NCBI GenBank assembly: GCA_017792425.1
Contig: CP051233.1
Coordinates: 523,457 to 587,456, forward strand
Direction of reading: 5' to 3'
DNA length: 64,000 bases
Origin: Thalassovita sp.
GTDB taxonomy: Bacteria; Pseudomonadota; Alphaproteobacteria; Rhodobacterales; Rhodobacteraceae
The position numbers and the translations under genes were made by a program. The notes under the pieces were generated by a model. That model was not told where the DNA came from, did no database searches, and worked only from the letters and a program-made list of their open reading frames with translations. Shown here one piece after another: positions 51,558 through 60,516 of this stretch (positions are counted from its first letter, which is position 1; the number at the start of each line of letters is the position of its first letter).

Positions 51558-53585
51558 ATGCTGAAACCAGAAAGTTATATCGCCGGTGCGTGGATCGCCC
51601 CCGGCGCAACCGCCATCCCTGTTATCGGTCCGGTGACCGCGACCCAGATCGCCCTGGCTGGCGGCACAACGCTGGATACCGGGGCAATGTTGGCGCATGC
51701 CCGCCAGACCGGCGGCCCCGCGTTGCGTGCCATGACGTTCCATGACCGGGCCAAGCTGCTGAAGAAGCTGGCGCTTTACATCGACAGCCGCAAGGAAGAG
51801 CTGTACGCGATCAATGGCCTGACGGGTGCCACCCGCCGCGACGGTGCGGTCGATATCGAAGGCGGGATCGGCACGCTGTTCGTCTTTGCTGCCAAAGGGC
51901 GCCGCGAACTGCCGGACGGGCATGTCTATGTCGATGGAGAGATTGAACAACTTGGTCGTTCTGGCGCATTTCTGGGGCAACATATTGCAACCCCGCTGCA
52001 AGGCGTCGCCGTTCACATCAACGCGTTCAACTTTCCGGTTTGGGGGATGCTTGAAAAACTGGCCCCGACGCTGCTGGCGGGTGTTCCCGCGATCGTGAAA
52101 CCGGCCACCCAGACCTGTTATCTGACCGAGGCATGTTTCCGCATGATCATCGAATCGGGCCTGCTGCCCGAGGGCGCGGTGCAGTTGATCATCGGACGCA
52201 CGGCGGATCTGCTGGACAGGCTGGGGCCGCAGGATGTGGTCAGCTTTACCGGGTCGGCCGATACAGCGCAGATGCTGCGGACCAACCCCGCCCTGATTCG
52301 GAACTCGACCCGGTTCCTGGCGGAACAAGACAGTCTGAACGCGTCGATTCTGGGGCCGGATGCGGGTGTGGACAGCCCCGAATTCGCGATGTTCCTGAAA
52401 GAGGCCGTGACCGAGATCACCACCAAGGCCGGTCAGAAATGCACCGCGATGCGTCGTCTGCTGGTGCCTACGAATATGGCCGATGCGGTTTCCGAGGCGC
52501 TGGTTGAACGGTTGGGACAGATCACCATTGGTAACCCCGATGCGGATGGCGTACGCATGGGCGCACTGGCCTCGCTGGCGCAGAAATCGGACGTGTTGGC
52601 CAAGGCCGCTCAGATCGCCACCGAGGCGCGCCAGCTGTGCGGCGCGCTGGACGGGTTCCAGCCGGTAGACGCGGACGCCGAAGCGGCCTTCTTGCCGCCC
52701 ACCCTGTTCCGCTGCGATGACCCCGATGCCGCGCAGATCATCCACTCGGTCGAGGCGTTCGGACCGGTCAGCACCATCCTGCCGTACCGTGACGTGGCCC
52801 ACGCTGCGGAACTGGCCAACCGCGGCGAAGGCTCGCTGGTGGCGTCGCTGTTTACCCATGACGCTGGTGTTGCGCGCGACATCACCCTGTCCAGTGCCGC
52901 ATGGCATGGCCGTCTGTACATCAACAACCGCGACACCGGGAAAGAGGCAACCGGCCACGGCGCGCCCATGCCGCACATGGTGCATGGCGGACCCGGTCGC
53001 GCCGGCGGAGGCGAGGAACTGGGCGGAATCCGCGGGGTGATGCACTATATGCAGCGCACCGCCATTCAGGGCACGCCGGAAATCCTGTCGGCGATCACCG
53101 GGACATGGATCAAGGGCGCCCCGGAGACATCGAACCCAACGCACCCGTTCCAGCGGACGTTCAACGAAATCCAGATCGGGGAAACGATTCACACTGCGTC
53201 CCGCACGGTCTCGATGGAGGATATCGAGCATTTCGCCCATTTCACCGGGGATACGTTCTATGCCCACATGGACGAGGATGCCGCGAAGCGGAACCCGTTC
53301 TTCCCCGGTCGCGTGGCGCATGGATATCTGTTGCTGTCATTCGCGGCAGGTTTGTTCGTGGAACCCAATGAGGGCCCGGTGCTGGCGAATACCGGGCTGA
53401 ACGGTCTGTCCTTCCAGAAGCCCGTCAGCGCAGGGGACAGCATCAAGGTCCGCCTGACCTGCAAGCGCAAGACCAAGCGGACCGACACCTACGGAGAGGT
53501 TGCATGGAACGCGACGCTGTCCAATCAGGACGACGAACAAGTGGCCGAGTATGAGCTGCTGACAATGGTCGCCTACGAGAAGTAA
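51558..53585 (+). CDS. paaZ: Bifunctional oxepin-CoA hydrolase/3-oxo-5,6-dehydrosuberyl-CoA semialdehyde dehydrogenase
   Basis: A 675-residue fusion. Residues 1 to about 520 are an aldehyde dehydrogenase (HINAFNFPVWGMLEKLAPT, FTGSADTAQML, catalytic Cys in TKAGQKCTAMRRLLVP); about 530 to 675 are a MaoC-type hydratase (MEDIEHFAHFTGDTFYAHMDEDAA, FPGRVAHGYLLLSF) that opens the oxepin ring. Both active sites are intact. GGAGGAACCCC precedes the ATG. A terminator follows. Confidence 0.95.
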   Translation: MLKPESYIAGAWIAPGATAIPVIGPVTATQIALAGGTTLDTGAMLAHARQTGGPALRAMTFHDRAKLLKKLALYIDSRKEELYAINGLTGATRRDGAVDIEGGIGTLFVFAAKGRRELPDGHVYVDGEIEQLGRSGAFLGQHIATPLQGVAVHINAFNFPVWGMLEKLAPTLLAGVPAIVKPATQTCYLTEACFRMIIESGLLPEGAVQLIIGRTADLLDRLGPQDVVSFTGSADTAQMLRTNPALIRNSTRFLAEQDSLNASILGPDAGVDSPEFAMFLKEAVTEITTKAGQKCTAMRRLLVPTNMADAVSEALVERLGQITIGNPDADGVRMGALASLAQKSDVLAKAAQIATEARQLCGALDGFQPVDADAEAAFLPPTLFRCDDPDAAQIIHSVEAFGPVSTILPYRDVAHAAELANRGEGSLVASLFTHDAGVARDITLSSAAWHGRLYINNRDTGKEATGHGAPMPHMVHGGPGRAGGGEELGGIRGVMHYMQRTAIQGTPEILSAITGTWIKGAPETSNPTHPFQRTFNEIQIGETIHTASRTVSMEDIEHFAHFTGDTFYAHMDEDAAKRNPFFPGRVAHGYLLLSFAAGLFVEPNEGPVLANTGLNGLSFQKPVSAGDSIKVRLTCKRKTKRTDTYGEVAWNATLSNQDDEQVAEYELLTMVAYEK

Positions 53586-53591
53586 GCGTGG

Positions 53592-53617
53592 CCAGGCGCC
53601 CTGTCGGGGGCGCCTGG
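53592..53617. terminator. Terminator hairpin after paaZ
   Basis: CCAGGCGCCC-N6-GGGCGCCTGG, a perfect 10-bp stem 6 bp after the paaZ stop and just before the convergent LuxR-type stop. The tail is only TTCG. Confidence 0.7.
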
Positions 53618-53621
53618 TTCG

Positions 53622-54167
53622 TCAGTGTGCGACGCCAGAGAGGCGGGACAACAGAACCGCTACGTTCTTGACCTTGAACTTGCGCAGCAACCTGGCACGA
53701 ACGTCCTCTATCGTGCGGGGGGACAGGCCCAGAACCTTGGCGATTTCCTTGCTGGTATAGCCGCGCGACAGCCACATCAGCACCTCGCGTTCACGGGGGG
53801 TCAGGGTCGGGCCGTCCGAATCCGTATCGATCAGCGCAAAGCTGAGAACGATGCGCGCCAACGGGTCGTCCGGTGTCAGCGTGCGGGCGCGGAACCGGCA
53901 CCAGAATTGGTGCCCGTCGCGATGGCGCATGATGCGTTCATCCGAATAGGGCAGCGACTGGCGCAGCGGTTCCAGTCCGATATCCCGAATCTGGTGAAAC
54001 TCCTGATCGGTGCCATACAGCAGGCGAAAGCTTTGGCCGACCAGTTCATTTTTCTGAAACCCGAACATCTGCGCAAAGGTGCCGTTGCACGCGCGGATCA
54101 CGCGGTGTTCCGTCAGCGCAATCCCCATCGGGGCCGTGTCGAATGCAAGGGCTTCCAGATCGTCCAT
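53622..54167 (-). CDS. PAS domain LuxR family regulator
   Basis: A 181-residue regulator. Residues 1-115 form a PAS domain (APMGIALTEHRVIRACNGTFAQMFGFQKNELVGQSFRLLY, then RHRDGHQFWCRFRARTL); residues 120-181 are a LuxR HTH (LTPREREVLMWLSRGYTSKEIAKVLGLSPRTIEDVRARLLRKF). No receiver or autoinducer domain is present, so it probably senses a small ligand or redox state. It diverges from the peptidase/ABC operon across a perfect inverted repeat. Confidence 0.9.
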   Translation of the reverse strand: MDDLEALAFDTAPMGIALTEHRVIRACNGTFAQMFGFQKNELVGQSFRLLYGTDQEFHQIRDIGLEPLRQSLPYSDERIMRHRDGHQFWCRFRARTLTPDDPLARIVLSFALIDTDSDGPTLTPREREVLMWLSRGYTSKEIAKVLGLSPRTIEDVRARLLRKFKVKNVAVLLSRLSGVAH

Positions 54168-54180
54168 GAGTCACCGTGTT

Positions 54181-54202
54181 CATACGGTATTGGCACCGTA
54201 TG
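54181..54202. promoter_or_regulatory. Perfect inverted repeat between the LuxR-type gene and the M20/ABC operon
   Basis: CATACGGT (54181-54188), six bases, ACCGTATG (54195-54202). It is 14 bp upstream of the regulator start and 54 bp upstream of the peptidase start, a size and symmetry suited to a LuxR-type dimer. Confidence 0.65.
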
Positions 54203-54255
54203 GGCTACAGATGCATGGTTTCAGAGTCGAAAGCAAGACCTGGGAGAGTCTGCCG

Positions 54256-55572
54256 ATGTCCCTTGACCAGCGCCTATGTGAAGAGATCAATGCTCGCCGA
54301 GAGGATCTAATCCAACTGACGGGCGACCTGATCCGCATACCGACGCTGAACCCGCCGGGTGAAAACTATCGCGATATTTGCGAGTTTCTGAAGTCGCGGC
54401 TGGCGGCATCAGGCTTCGAGGTTCAGATGGTCCGGGCGCATGGGACGCCCGGGGACAGCGAAAAATACCCGCGTTGGAATGTGGTTGCGCGGCGCGAGGG
54501 CAAACGGTCCGGTGACTGCGTTCATTTCAACAGCCACATAGATGTTGTGGACGTGGGTAAGGGTTGGTCCGTCGATCCGTTCGGTGGCGTATTGAAAGAC
54601 GGAAAGATTTATGGTCGCGGCGCCTGCGACATGAAGGGGGGGTTGGCTGCGTCAATTGTGGCGGCCGAAGCATTCCTCTCGGTTTGCCCGGATTTCGCCG
54701 GGGCAATTGAAATCAGCGGCACCGCAGACGAGGAATCGGGCGGGTTCGGCGGCGTTGCCTATCTGGCGGGGCAGGGGTATTTCTCGCCCGACCGGGTGCA
54801 GCATGTGATCATCCCCGAACCGCTGAACAAGGACCGTATCTGTTTGGGGCATCGCGGTGTCTGGTGGGCGGAGATCGAAACCTTCGGCGAAATCGCGCAC
54901 GGGTCCATGCCGTTCCTGGGGGATTGCGCCGTGCGGCATATGGGGGCGGTGCTGCAAGAGATGGAGACCAGCCTTTTCCCGGCGTTGGCGCAGAAACGTA
55001 CCGACATGCCCGTGGTGCCTGAAGGGGCCAAACAATCGACGCTGAACATCAACTCGATCCACGGCGGGCAGGCCGAGGGGGATGCGGATTTCACTGGACT
55101 GCCCAGCCCCTGTGTGCCCGACAGTTGCCGGATGATCATAGATCGCCGCTTTCTGATCGAGGAAAACATCGACGATGTGCAGGCCGAAGTCATTGAGGTG
55201 CTGAAGCGGGTCGAGGGGCGGCGCGAGACGTTCCGCTATGACGTAACCGAACTGCACCGGGTGTTGCCAACGATGACGGAAAAGGATGCGCCGATCGTGC
55301 AGACGGTCGCCCGAGCGATTGCGCAGACCATGGGGACGGATCCGCAATACGTGGTCAGCCCAGGCACCTATGATCAGAAACATATCGACCGCATCGGCAA
55401 GCTGAAGAACTGCATCGCCTATGGTCCGGGTATTCTGGATCTGGCGCATAAACCGGATGAATATGTCGGCGTGGATGATATGCTCGATTCCGCGAAGGTG
55501 ATGGGCCGCGCGCTGATCGAGCTTTTGGCCGGTCGGGAGGGATCGGCCCCAAAACAGGGAGTAAGTGCATGA
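54256..55572 (+). CDS. M20 family metallopeptidase/deacylase (ArgE/DapE-like)
   Basis: A 438-residue zinc amidohydrolase. Metal ligands: HFNSHIDVVDVG, GRGACDMKGGLAASIVAAE, ISGTADEESGGFGG and a C-terminal His region (LAHKPDEYVG). The dimerisation domain lies around residues 200-320. It would cleave an N-acyl amino acid or dipeptide-like amide in the cytoplasm. GGGAGAG precedes ATG 54256. It overlaps the substrate-binding protein gene by ATGA, so enzyme and importer act on the same compound class. Confidence 0.9.
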   Translation: MSLDQRLCEEINARREDLIQLTGDLIRIPTLNPPGENYRDICEFLKSRLAASGFEVQMVRAHGTPGDSEKYPRWNVVARREGKRSGDCVHFNSHIDVVDVGKGWSVDPFGGVLKDGKIYGRGACDMKGGLAASIVAAEAFLSVCPDFAGAIEISGTADEESGGFGGVAYLAGQGYFSPDRVQHVIIPEPLNKDRICLGHRGVWWAEIETFGEIAHGSMPFLGDCAVRHMGAVLQEMETSLFPALAQKRTDMPVVPEGAKQSTLNINSIHGGQAEGDADFTGLPSPCVPDSCRMIIDRRFLIEENIDDVQAEVIEVLKRVEGRRETFRYDVTELHRVLPTMTEKDAPIVQTVARAIAQTMGTDPQYVVSPGTYDQKHIDRIGKLKNCIAYGPGILDLAHKPDEYVGVDDMLDSAKVMGRALIELLAGREGSAPKQGVSA

Positions 55573-57053
55573 CTTTGAATAGTTTCAAGACCGGCTTTGT
55601 CAGCGTGCTGGCGCTGGCTGCCAGCATGGGTATGGCCCATGCCAAGACCGATATCGTCGTGGCCATGCAATTGGAGCCGCCGCATCTGGACCCCACCAGC
55701 GCGGCAGCCGGGGCGATTGACTCTGTCCTGTATTCCAACGTGTTCGAGGGGCTGACACGCTTTGGGTCGGACGGCTCAGTGAATCCCGGCTTGGCGAAAA
55801 GCTGGGACATCTCCGACGATGGGCTGACCTATACCTTTCACCTGAACGAAGGGGTGACTTTCCACGACGGCTCTGCGATGGATGCCGAGGACGTGAAATT
55901 CAGCCTGGACCGCGCCCGGTCCGAGGATTCGGCAAATGCGCAGAAGGCGCTGTTCGCCGGGATCGCCAGTGTTGATGTAGTCGATCCCGCGACTGTGAAG
56001 GTGACGCTGTCTGCGCCGAACGGCAGTTTCCTGTTCAACATGGCCTGGGGCGATGCGGTGATTGTCGCCCCGGAAAGCATCGAGAACATCAAGACCACCC
56101 CAATCGGCACCGGGGCGTTCAAGTTCACAAACTGGGTGCAGGGCGACAAGATCGACCTAGAAAAAAACGCCGATTACTGGGGTGCGCCGGCCAAGCTGGA
56201 CAAGGTGACGTTCAAGTTCATCAGCGACCCGACCGCCGCGTTCGCCGCCGTGATGGCCGAAGATGTGAACGCCTTCGTCGGATTTCCAGCCCCCGAAAAC
56301 CTGCCGCAATTCGAAGCGGACCCGCGGTTCCAGGTGCTGGTTGGCTCTACCGAGGGTGAGACGATCCTGTCCACCAATAACAAGATGCCGCCCTTTGACA
56401 ACGTGAAGGTGCGCGAGGCGTTGGCCCACGCCATCGATCGGCAGGCGATCATCGACGGGGCCATGTTTGGCTATGGCACCCCCATCGGGACGCATTTCGC
56501 GCCGCACAATCCCGATTACATGGACCTGACCGGTAACAGCGCCTATGATCCTGACCTGTCCAAAAAACTGCTGGCCGAGGCCGGATTCCCAGACGGGTTC
56601 AAGACCACGCTGAAACTGCCGCCGCCGTCCTACGCGCGTCGCGGCGGCGAAATCATCGCCGCCCAGTTGCGGGCGGTGGGGATCGAGACCGAGATCAGCA
56701 ACCTGGAATGGGCGCAATGGCTGGAACAGGTGTTCAAAGGCAAGGACTATGGCCTGACCATCGTCAGCCATACCGAACCGTTCGATATCGGAATCTATGC
56801 CCGCCCGGACTACTACTTTCAGTATGACAGTGCGGCGTTCCAACAGTTGTTCGCCGACCTGACAGCAGAGACAGACCCGGCCAAAAGGTCCGCAATGCTG
56901 AAAGAGGCGCAGACGATGATCAGCAAGGACTATGTCAACGGCTACCTGTTCCAACTGGCGTTTCCGACCGTGGCGAATGCCAAGATCAAGGGTTTGTGGA
57001 AAGACGCGCCGACCCAGGCCACCGATTTGACAGCGGTCTTTTGGGAAGACTGA
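55569..57053 (+). CDS. Dipeptide-type ABC transporter substrate-binding protein
   Basis: A 494-residue cluster C (DppA/OppA) periplasmic receptor. Signal peptide FVSVLALAASMGMAHA; DIVVAMQLEPPHLDPTSA, LAKSWDISDDGLTYTFHLNEGVTFHDGS and VREALAHAIDRQAII are family landmarks. The ligand cannot be inferred: such proteins bind peptides, opines, glutathione, nickel or sugars. A repeat element separates it from the permease genes. Confidence 0.92.
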   Translation: MTLNSFKTGFVSVLALAASMGMAHAKTDIVVAMQLEPPHLDPTSAAAGAIDSVLYSNVFEGLTRFGSDGSVNPGLAKSWDISDDGLTYTFHLNEGVTFHDGSAMDAEDVKFSLDRARSEDSANAQKALFAGIASVDVVDPATVKVTLSAPNGSFLFNMAWGDAVIVAPESIENIKTTPIGTGAFKFTNWVQGDKIDLEKNADYWGAPAKLDKVTFKFISDPTAAFAAVMAEDVNAFVGFPAPENLPQFEADPRFQVLVGSTEGETILSTNNKMPPFDNVKVREALAHAIDRQAIIDGAMFGYGTPIGTHFAPHNPDYMDLTGNSAYDPDLSKKLLAEAGFPDGFKTTLKLPPPSYARRGGEIIAAQLRAVGIETEISNLEWAQWLEQVFKGKDYGLTIVSHTEPFDIGIYARPDYYFQYDSAAFQQLFADLTAETDPAKRSAMLKEAQTMISKDYVNGYLFQLAFPTVANAKIKGLWKDAPTQATDLTAVFWED

Positions 57054-57064
57054 CCGACTGACGG

Positions 57065-57118
57065 CCGGGCGCTGCGACCGTGGCGCCCGGTGGATTTGAG
57101 TATTTTTGGCAAGATGAA
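57065..57118 (+). repeat. Copy 4 of the dispersed 3'-end element, inside the ABC operon
   Basis: Hairpin CCGGGCGC-N10-GCGCCCGG (57065-57090), then TGGATTT and GAGTATTT, TT, GGCAAGATGAA (57098-57118). It lies between the binding-protein gene and the first permease gene, where it could stabilise or partly terminate the upstream message. Confidence 0.8.
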
Positions 57119-57160
57119 TACGGGGGCGGTGTCTGGCCTTCGAGGGTGAGCAACGGGCGG

Positions 57161-58108
57161 ATGCTGCGCTATTTCCTGAAACGGCTGGTATCGCTGGGGC
57201 TGAGCCTGATCGTGGCCTCGGCGGTGATCTTCCTTGCGCTGGAAGTGGTGCCGGGCGATCCGGCGGCCTACATGCTGGGGATAAACGCCCAGGAAGATAC
57301 ACTGGCCGCCCTGCGTGAAGAACTGGGGCTGAACGGGTCCGTGCTGGAACGATACACGGCCTGGGTAAGCGGAATGCTGACCGGGGATTTCGGTACGTCC
57401 TACACCTATCGTACGCCGGTGGCCGAAATGATCGGGGAACGGTTGTGGATTTCACTGCCACTGGCGTTGTTTGCCTTGACTCTGAGCACGGCAATCGCCT
57501 TTCCGGCGGGGATCTGGGCCGCTTCGAAGCGGGGGTCGGCGGTGGATGTTGCGGTGATGGGGGTGACGCAGTTGGGTGTGGCGATCCCGAATTTCTGGTT
57601 CGCGATGCTGATGGTTCTGGTTTTCGCGATCAATCTGCGCTGGTTCGGGGCCGGGGGTTTTCCGGGGTGGGACGCCGGGTTCGGGGTGGCGCTGAAGGCG
57701 CTGACCCTGCCGGCGATTGCGCTTGCGTTACCGCAGGCCAGCATCCTGACGCGCGTGATGCGCAGTTCTCTGCTGGACACGCTGAGCGAAGATTTCATAC
57801 GTACCGCGCGGGCCAAGGGACTGAACCAGCGGCAAACCCTTTGGCGACATGCCCTTCGCAATGCCTTGATCCCGGTGTTGACGATCATCGGGTTGCAATT
57901 TTCGTTTCTGTTGGCCGGGGCGATCATCATCGAGAACGTGTTTTTCCTGCCCGGCCTGGGGCGGCTGGTGTTCCAGTCGATTTCTGCCCGCGACCTGATC
58001 GTGGTGGAAAGCGTTGTGATGCTGCTGGTCTTTGCAGTGATCGTTGTGAATTTCGCGGTGGACATGGCCTATGCCGTGGTGGACCCGCGGCTGAGGGCGC
58101 GGCGATGA
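57161..58108 (+). CDS. Dipeptide-type ABC transporter permease (DppB-like)
   Basis: A 315-residue membrane permease beginning MLRYFLKRLVSLGLSLIVAS, with six membrane segments and the EAA-loop DTLSEDFIRTARAKGLNQRQTLWRHALRNALIPVLT that docks to the ATPase. ATG 57161 gives the canonical start; a GTG 15 bp earlier is less likely. It overlaps the next gene by 4 bp. Confidence 0.93.
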   Translation: MLRYFLKRLVSLGLSLIVASAVIFLALEVVPGDPAAYMLGINAQEDTLAALREELGLNGSVLERYTAWVSGMLTGDFGTSYTYRTPVAEMIGERLWISLPLALFALTLSTAIAFPAGIWAASKRGSAVDVAVMGVTQLGVAIPNFWFAMLMVLVFAINLRWFGAGGFPGWDAGFGVALKALTLPAIALALPQASILTRVMRSSLLDTLSEDFIRTARAKGLNQRQTLWRHALRNALIPVLTIIGLQFSFLLAGAIIIENVFFLPGLGRLVFQSISARDLIVVESVVMLLVFAVIVVNFAVDMAYAVVDPRLRARR

Positions 58109-58929
58109 CGGAGGTGAACCGGAACCTGTGGATTGGGGCGGTGCTGACGGCCCTGTTTGCCGGTGCGGCGCTGATCAGCTTTGTTTGGGTGCCATACGAT
58201 GTGACGACGCTGCATATCGCCAACAAGATCAAGCCACCAAGTTTCGCGCATCCCTTGGGCACCGACCATTTCGGGCGCGATATCCTGAGCATGATCATGG
58301 TGGGCGCGCGCACCTCCATCGCCGTGGCGATCGTAGCGGTTGGTATCGGGATGGGGATCGGCGTTCCGCTGGGGCTGGCCGCGGCGGCGCGCAAGGGGTC
58401 GCTGCTGGACGAGGTCATCATGCGCGGCAATGACCTGGTGTTCGCATTTCCCAGCCTGCTGATCGCCATCATGATAACCGCTGTATTTGGCGCATCGGCG
58501 GTCAACGCCATCATCGCCATCGGTATCTTTAATATCCCGGTGTTCGCCCGGCTGACCCGGTCCGGCGCACTCAGCCTGTGGACGCGCGATTTCGTCATGG
58601 CGGCTAGGGTTTCCGGCAAAGGGGCGGCGCGGATTTCCGTGGAACACATCCTGCCGAACGTCATGAACTTGTTGATCGTGCAAGGAACAATCCAGTTTTC
58701 CTTGGGGATTCTCGCCGAGGCGGGCCTGTCATATGTGGGGTTGGGGGCGCAGCCGCCGATCCCGTCCTGGGGGCGGATGCTGGCGGACAGTCAGACGATG
58801 ATCTCCTTTGCGCCGCACATGGCGCTTTTCCCCGGCCTTGCGATCCTGTTGACCGTGTTGGGCTTGAACTTGATGGGGGACGGGTTGCGTGATCTGTTCG
58901 ATCCGAAACTGCGGAGGGCGCGGACATGA
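58105..58929 (+). CDS. Dipeptide-type ABC transporter permease (DppC-like)
   Basis: A 274-residue second permease: HPLGTDHFGRDILSMIMVGARTSIAVA (typical DppC start), EAA-loop WTRDFVMAARVSGKGAARISVEHILPNVM, and AGLSYVGLGAQPPIPSWGRML. About six hydrophobic segments. Overlaps both neighbours by ATGA. Confidence 0.93.
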   Translation: MTEVNRNLWIGAVLTALFAGAALISFVWVPYDVTTLHIANKIKPPSFAHPLGTDHFGRDILSMIMVGARTSIAVAIVAVGIGMGIGVPLGLAAAARKGSLLDEVIMRGNDLVFAFPSLLIAIMITAVFGASAVNAIIAIGIFNIPVFARLTRSGALSLWTRDFVMAARVSGKGAARISVEHILPNVMNLLIVQGTIQFSLGILAEAGLSYVGLGAQPPIPSWGRMLADSQTMISFAPHMALFPGLAILLTVLGLNLMGDGLRDLFDPKLRRART

Positions 58930-60503
58930 GCCTTCTGGAGGTCGACGATCTGGATCTGTCAATCCATGGGGTTCCGATCCTGAAGGGGGTGTCGCTGTCC
59001 GTGCGCGCGGGACAGATTGTAGGGGTGATTGGCGAAAGTGGTTCGGGCAAGTCGATGACGGCCCTGGCGGCATTGCAATTGTTGCCAATGGGGGCGGTTT
59101 GCACGGGGCGGATCGAATTGGACGGCAAGGAAATCCTGACTCTGTCCGAGGCCGCTTTGTGCCGAATGCGCGGCAATGATGTCGGCATGGTGTTCCAAGA
59201 ACCGATGACCGCCTTGAACCCGATCAAAACGATCGGCGAGCAGGTGGCCGAAACCATACTGATCCATGAAAAGGTCAGCCGGGCTGAGGCGATGGACCGC
59301 GCCGCCGAAGCACTGCGCCGGGCAGAGTTGCCACAGGACAGGTTTCCCCTGAGCCGCTATCCGCATGAGCTGTCCGGCGGGCAACGGCAACGGGTAGTTA
59401 TCGCTATGGCCATCGCGCTGCGGCCCAAGCTGTTGATCGCGGATGAACCGACCACGGCGCTGGATGTAACTACGCAGGCGCAAATCCTGACGTTGCTGCG
59501 GCGGTTGGTCCGCGAAGAGGGGATGGGGCTGCTGCTGATCTCGCACGATTTGGCGGTGGTAGCGGATATGGCCGACGAGATCGTCATCATGCGCGGCGGG
59601 GAAGTCGTGGAGCACGGCCCGGCGAAGTGGCTGCTGCGGAATATGACCCACCCTTATTCCAAGGCATTGCTGGCGGCGTCCAGCCATCAGCCGGACAGGA
59701 ACGGCGCTGACGAAGCCGAGGTGCTGCTGGACGTGCGGGATGTCGTCCGCGAATACACAATCCATCGGCTGGGCTGGTGGGGCGCCACGGATACGTTCCG
59801 GGCCGTGAACAATGTCTCGTTTCAGCTGCGAAAGGGTGAAAGCCTGGGGTTGGTCGGGGAATCCGGGTGCGGGAAATCAACGCTGACCCGCGCAATCCTG
59901 GGACTGGAGGAAGTTCAGGCGGGGGACATCCACGCCTTCGGGGCGCTGGTCGGGCGGGATTTTCCGAAAGCGTTGCGCGCAGGCATTCAGGTGGTGTTTC
60001 AGGATCCCTACGCCAGTTTCAACCCGCGCTGGAAAGTCGCCCGCCTGGTGGCCGAGCCTTTTCACCTGATGCAGTCCCGTCCTGCCGACTGGAGAGAGAG
60101 GGTGGCGCAGGTGCTGGAGGACGTCGGGCTGGGGCGAGATGCGATGGACCGATACATCCACGAATTCAGCGGTGGCCAGCGCCAGCGTATCGCCATTGCC
60201 CGCGCCTTGATCCTGCGCCCGGAAATCGTGATCCTGGACGAGGCCGTCAGCGCACTTGATGTCAGTATCCGAGCGCAGATTCTGGATCTTCTGGCTGATC
60301 TGCAGGGGGAATACGGCCTGTCCTATCTGTTCATCAGTCACGACCTGAGCGTCGTTCGGTCGGTCACGGACAGGGTTCTGGTGATGAAATCGGGCGCAAT
60401 CGTGGAACAGGGGGCGACGGACGAGGTTTTTGGCGCGCCCCAGCACCCCTATACCAAGCAATTGATCGCCGCTGCGCCGACGCTGCCGGCGGATGTGGCA
60501 TGA
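58926..60503 (+). CDS. Fused dipeptide-type ABC transporter ATPase (DppD-DppF)
   Basis: A 525-residue protein with two complete ABC domains. First: Walker A GESGSGKSM, signature LSGGQRQRV, Walker B LLIADEPTTALD. Second: Walker A GESGCGKST (about residue 312), signature FSGGQRQRI, Walker B IVILDEAVSALD; here the usual DEPVSALD Pro is Ala. A fused form replaces separate DppD and DppF. The C-terminal peptide-importer extension (HPYTKQLIAA) follows. Confidence 0.94.
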   Translation: MSLLEVDDLDLSIHGVPILKGVSLSVRAGQIVGVIGESGSGKSMTALAALQLLPMGAVCTGRIELDGKEILTLSEAALCRMRGNDVGMVFQEPMTALNPIKTIGEQVAETILIHEKVSRAEAMDRAAEALRRAELPQDRFPLSRYPHELSGGQRQRVVIAMAIALRPKLLIADEPTTALDVTTQAQILTLLRRLVREEGMGLLLISHDLAVVADMADEIVIMRGGEVVEHGPAKWLLRNMTHPYSKALLAASSHQPDRNGADEAEVLLDVRDVVREYTIHRLGWWGATDTFRAVNNVSFQLRKGESLGLVGESGCGKSTLTRAILGLEEVQAGDIHAFGALVGRDFPKALRAGIQVVFQDPYASFNPRWKVARLVAEPFHLMQSRPADWRERVAQVLEDVGLGRDAMDRYIHEFSGGQRQRIAIARALILRPEIVILDEAVSALDVSIRAQILDLLADLQGEYGLSYLFISHDLSVVRSVTDRVLVMKSGAIVEQGATDEVFGAPQHPYTKQLIAAAPTLPADVA

Positions 60504-60516
60504 AAGGAACTGGACG

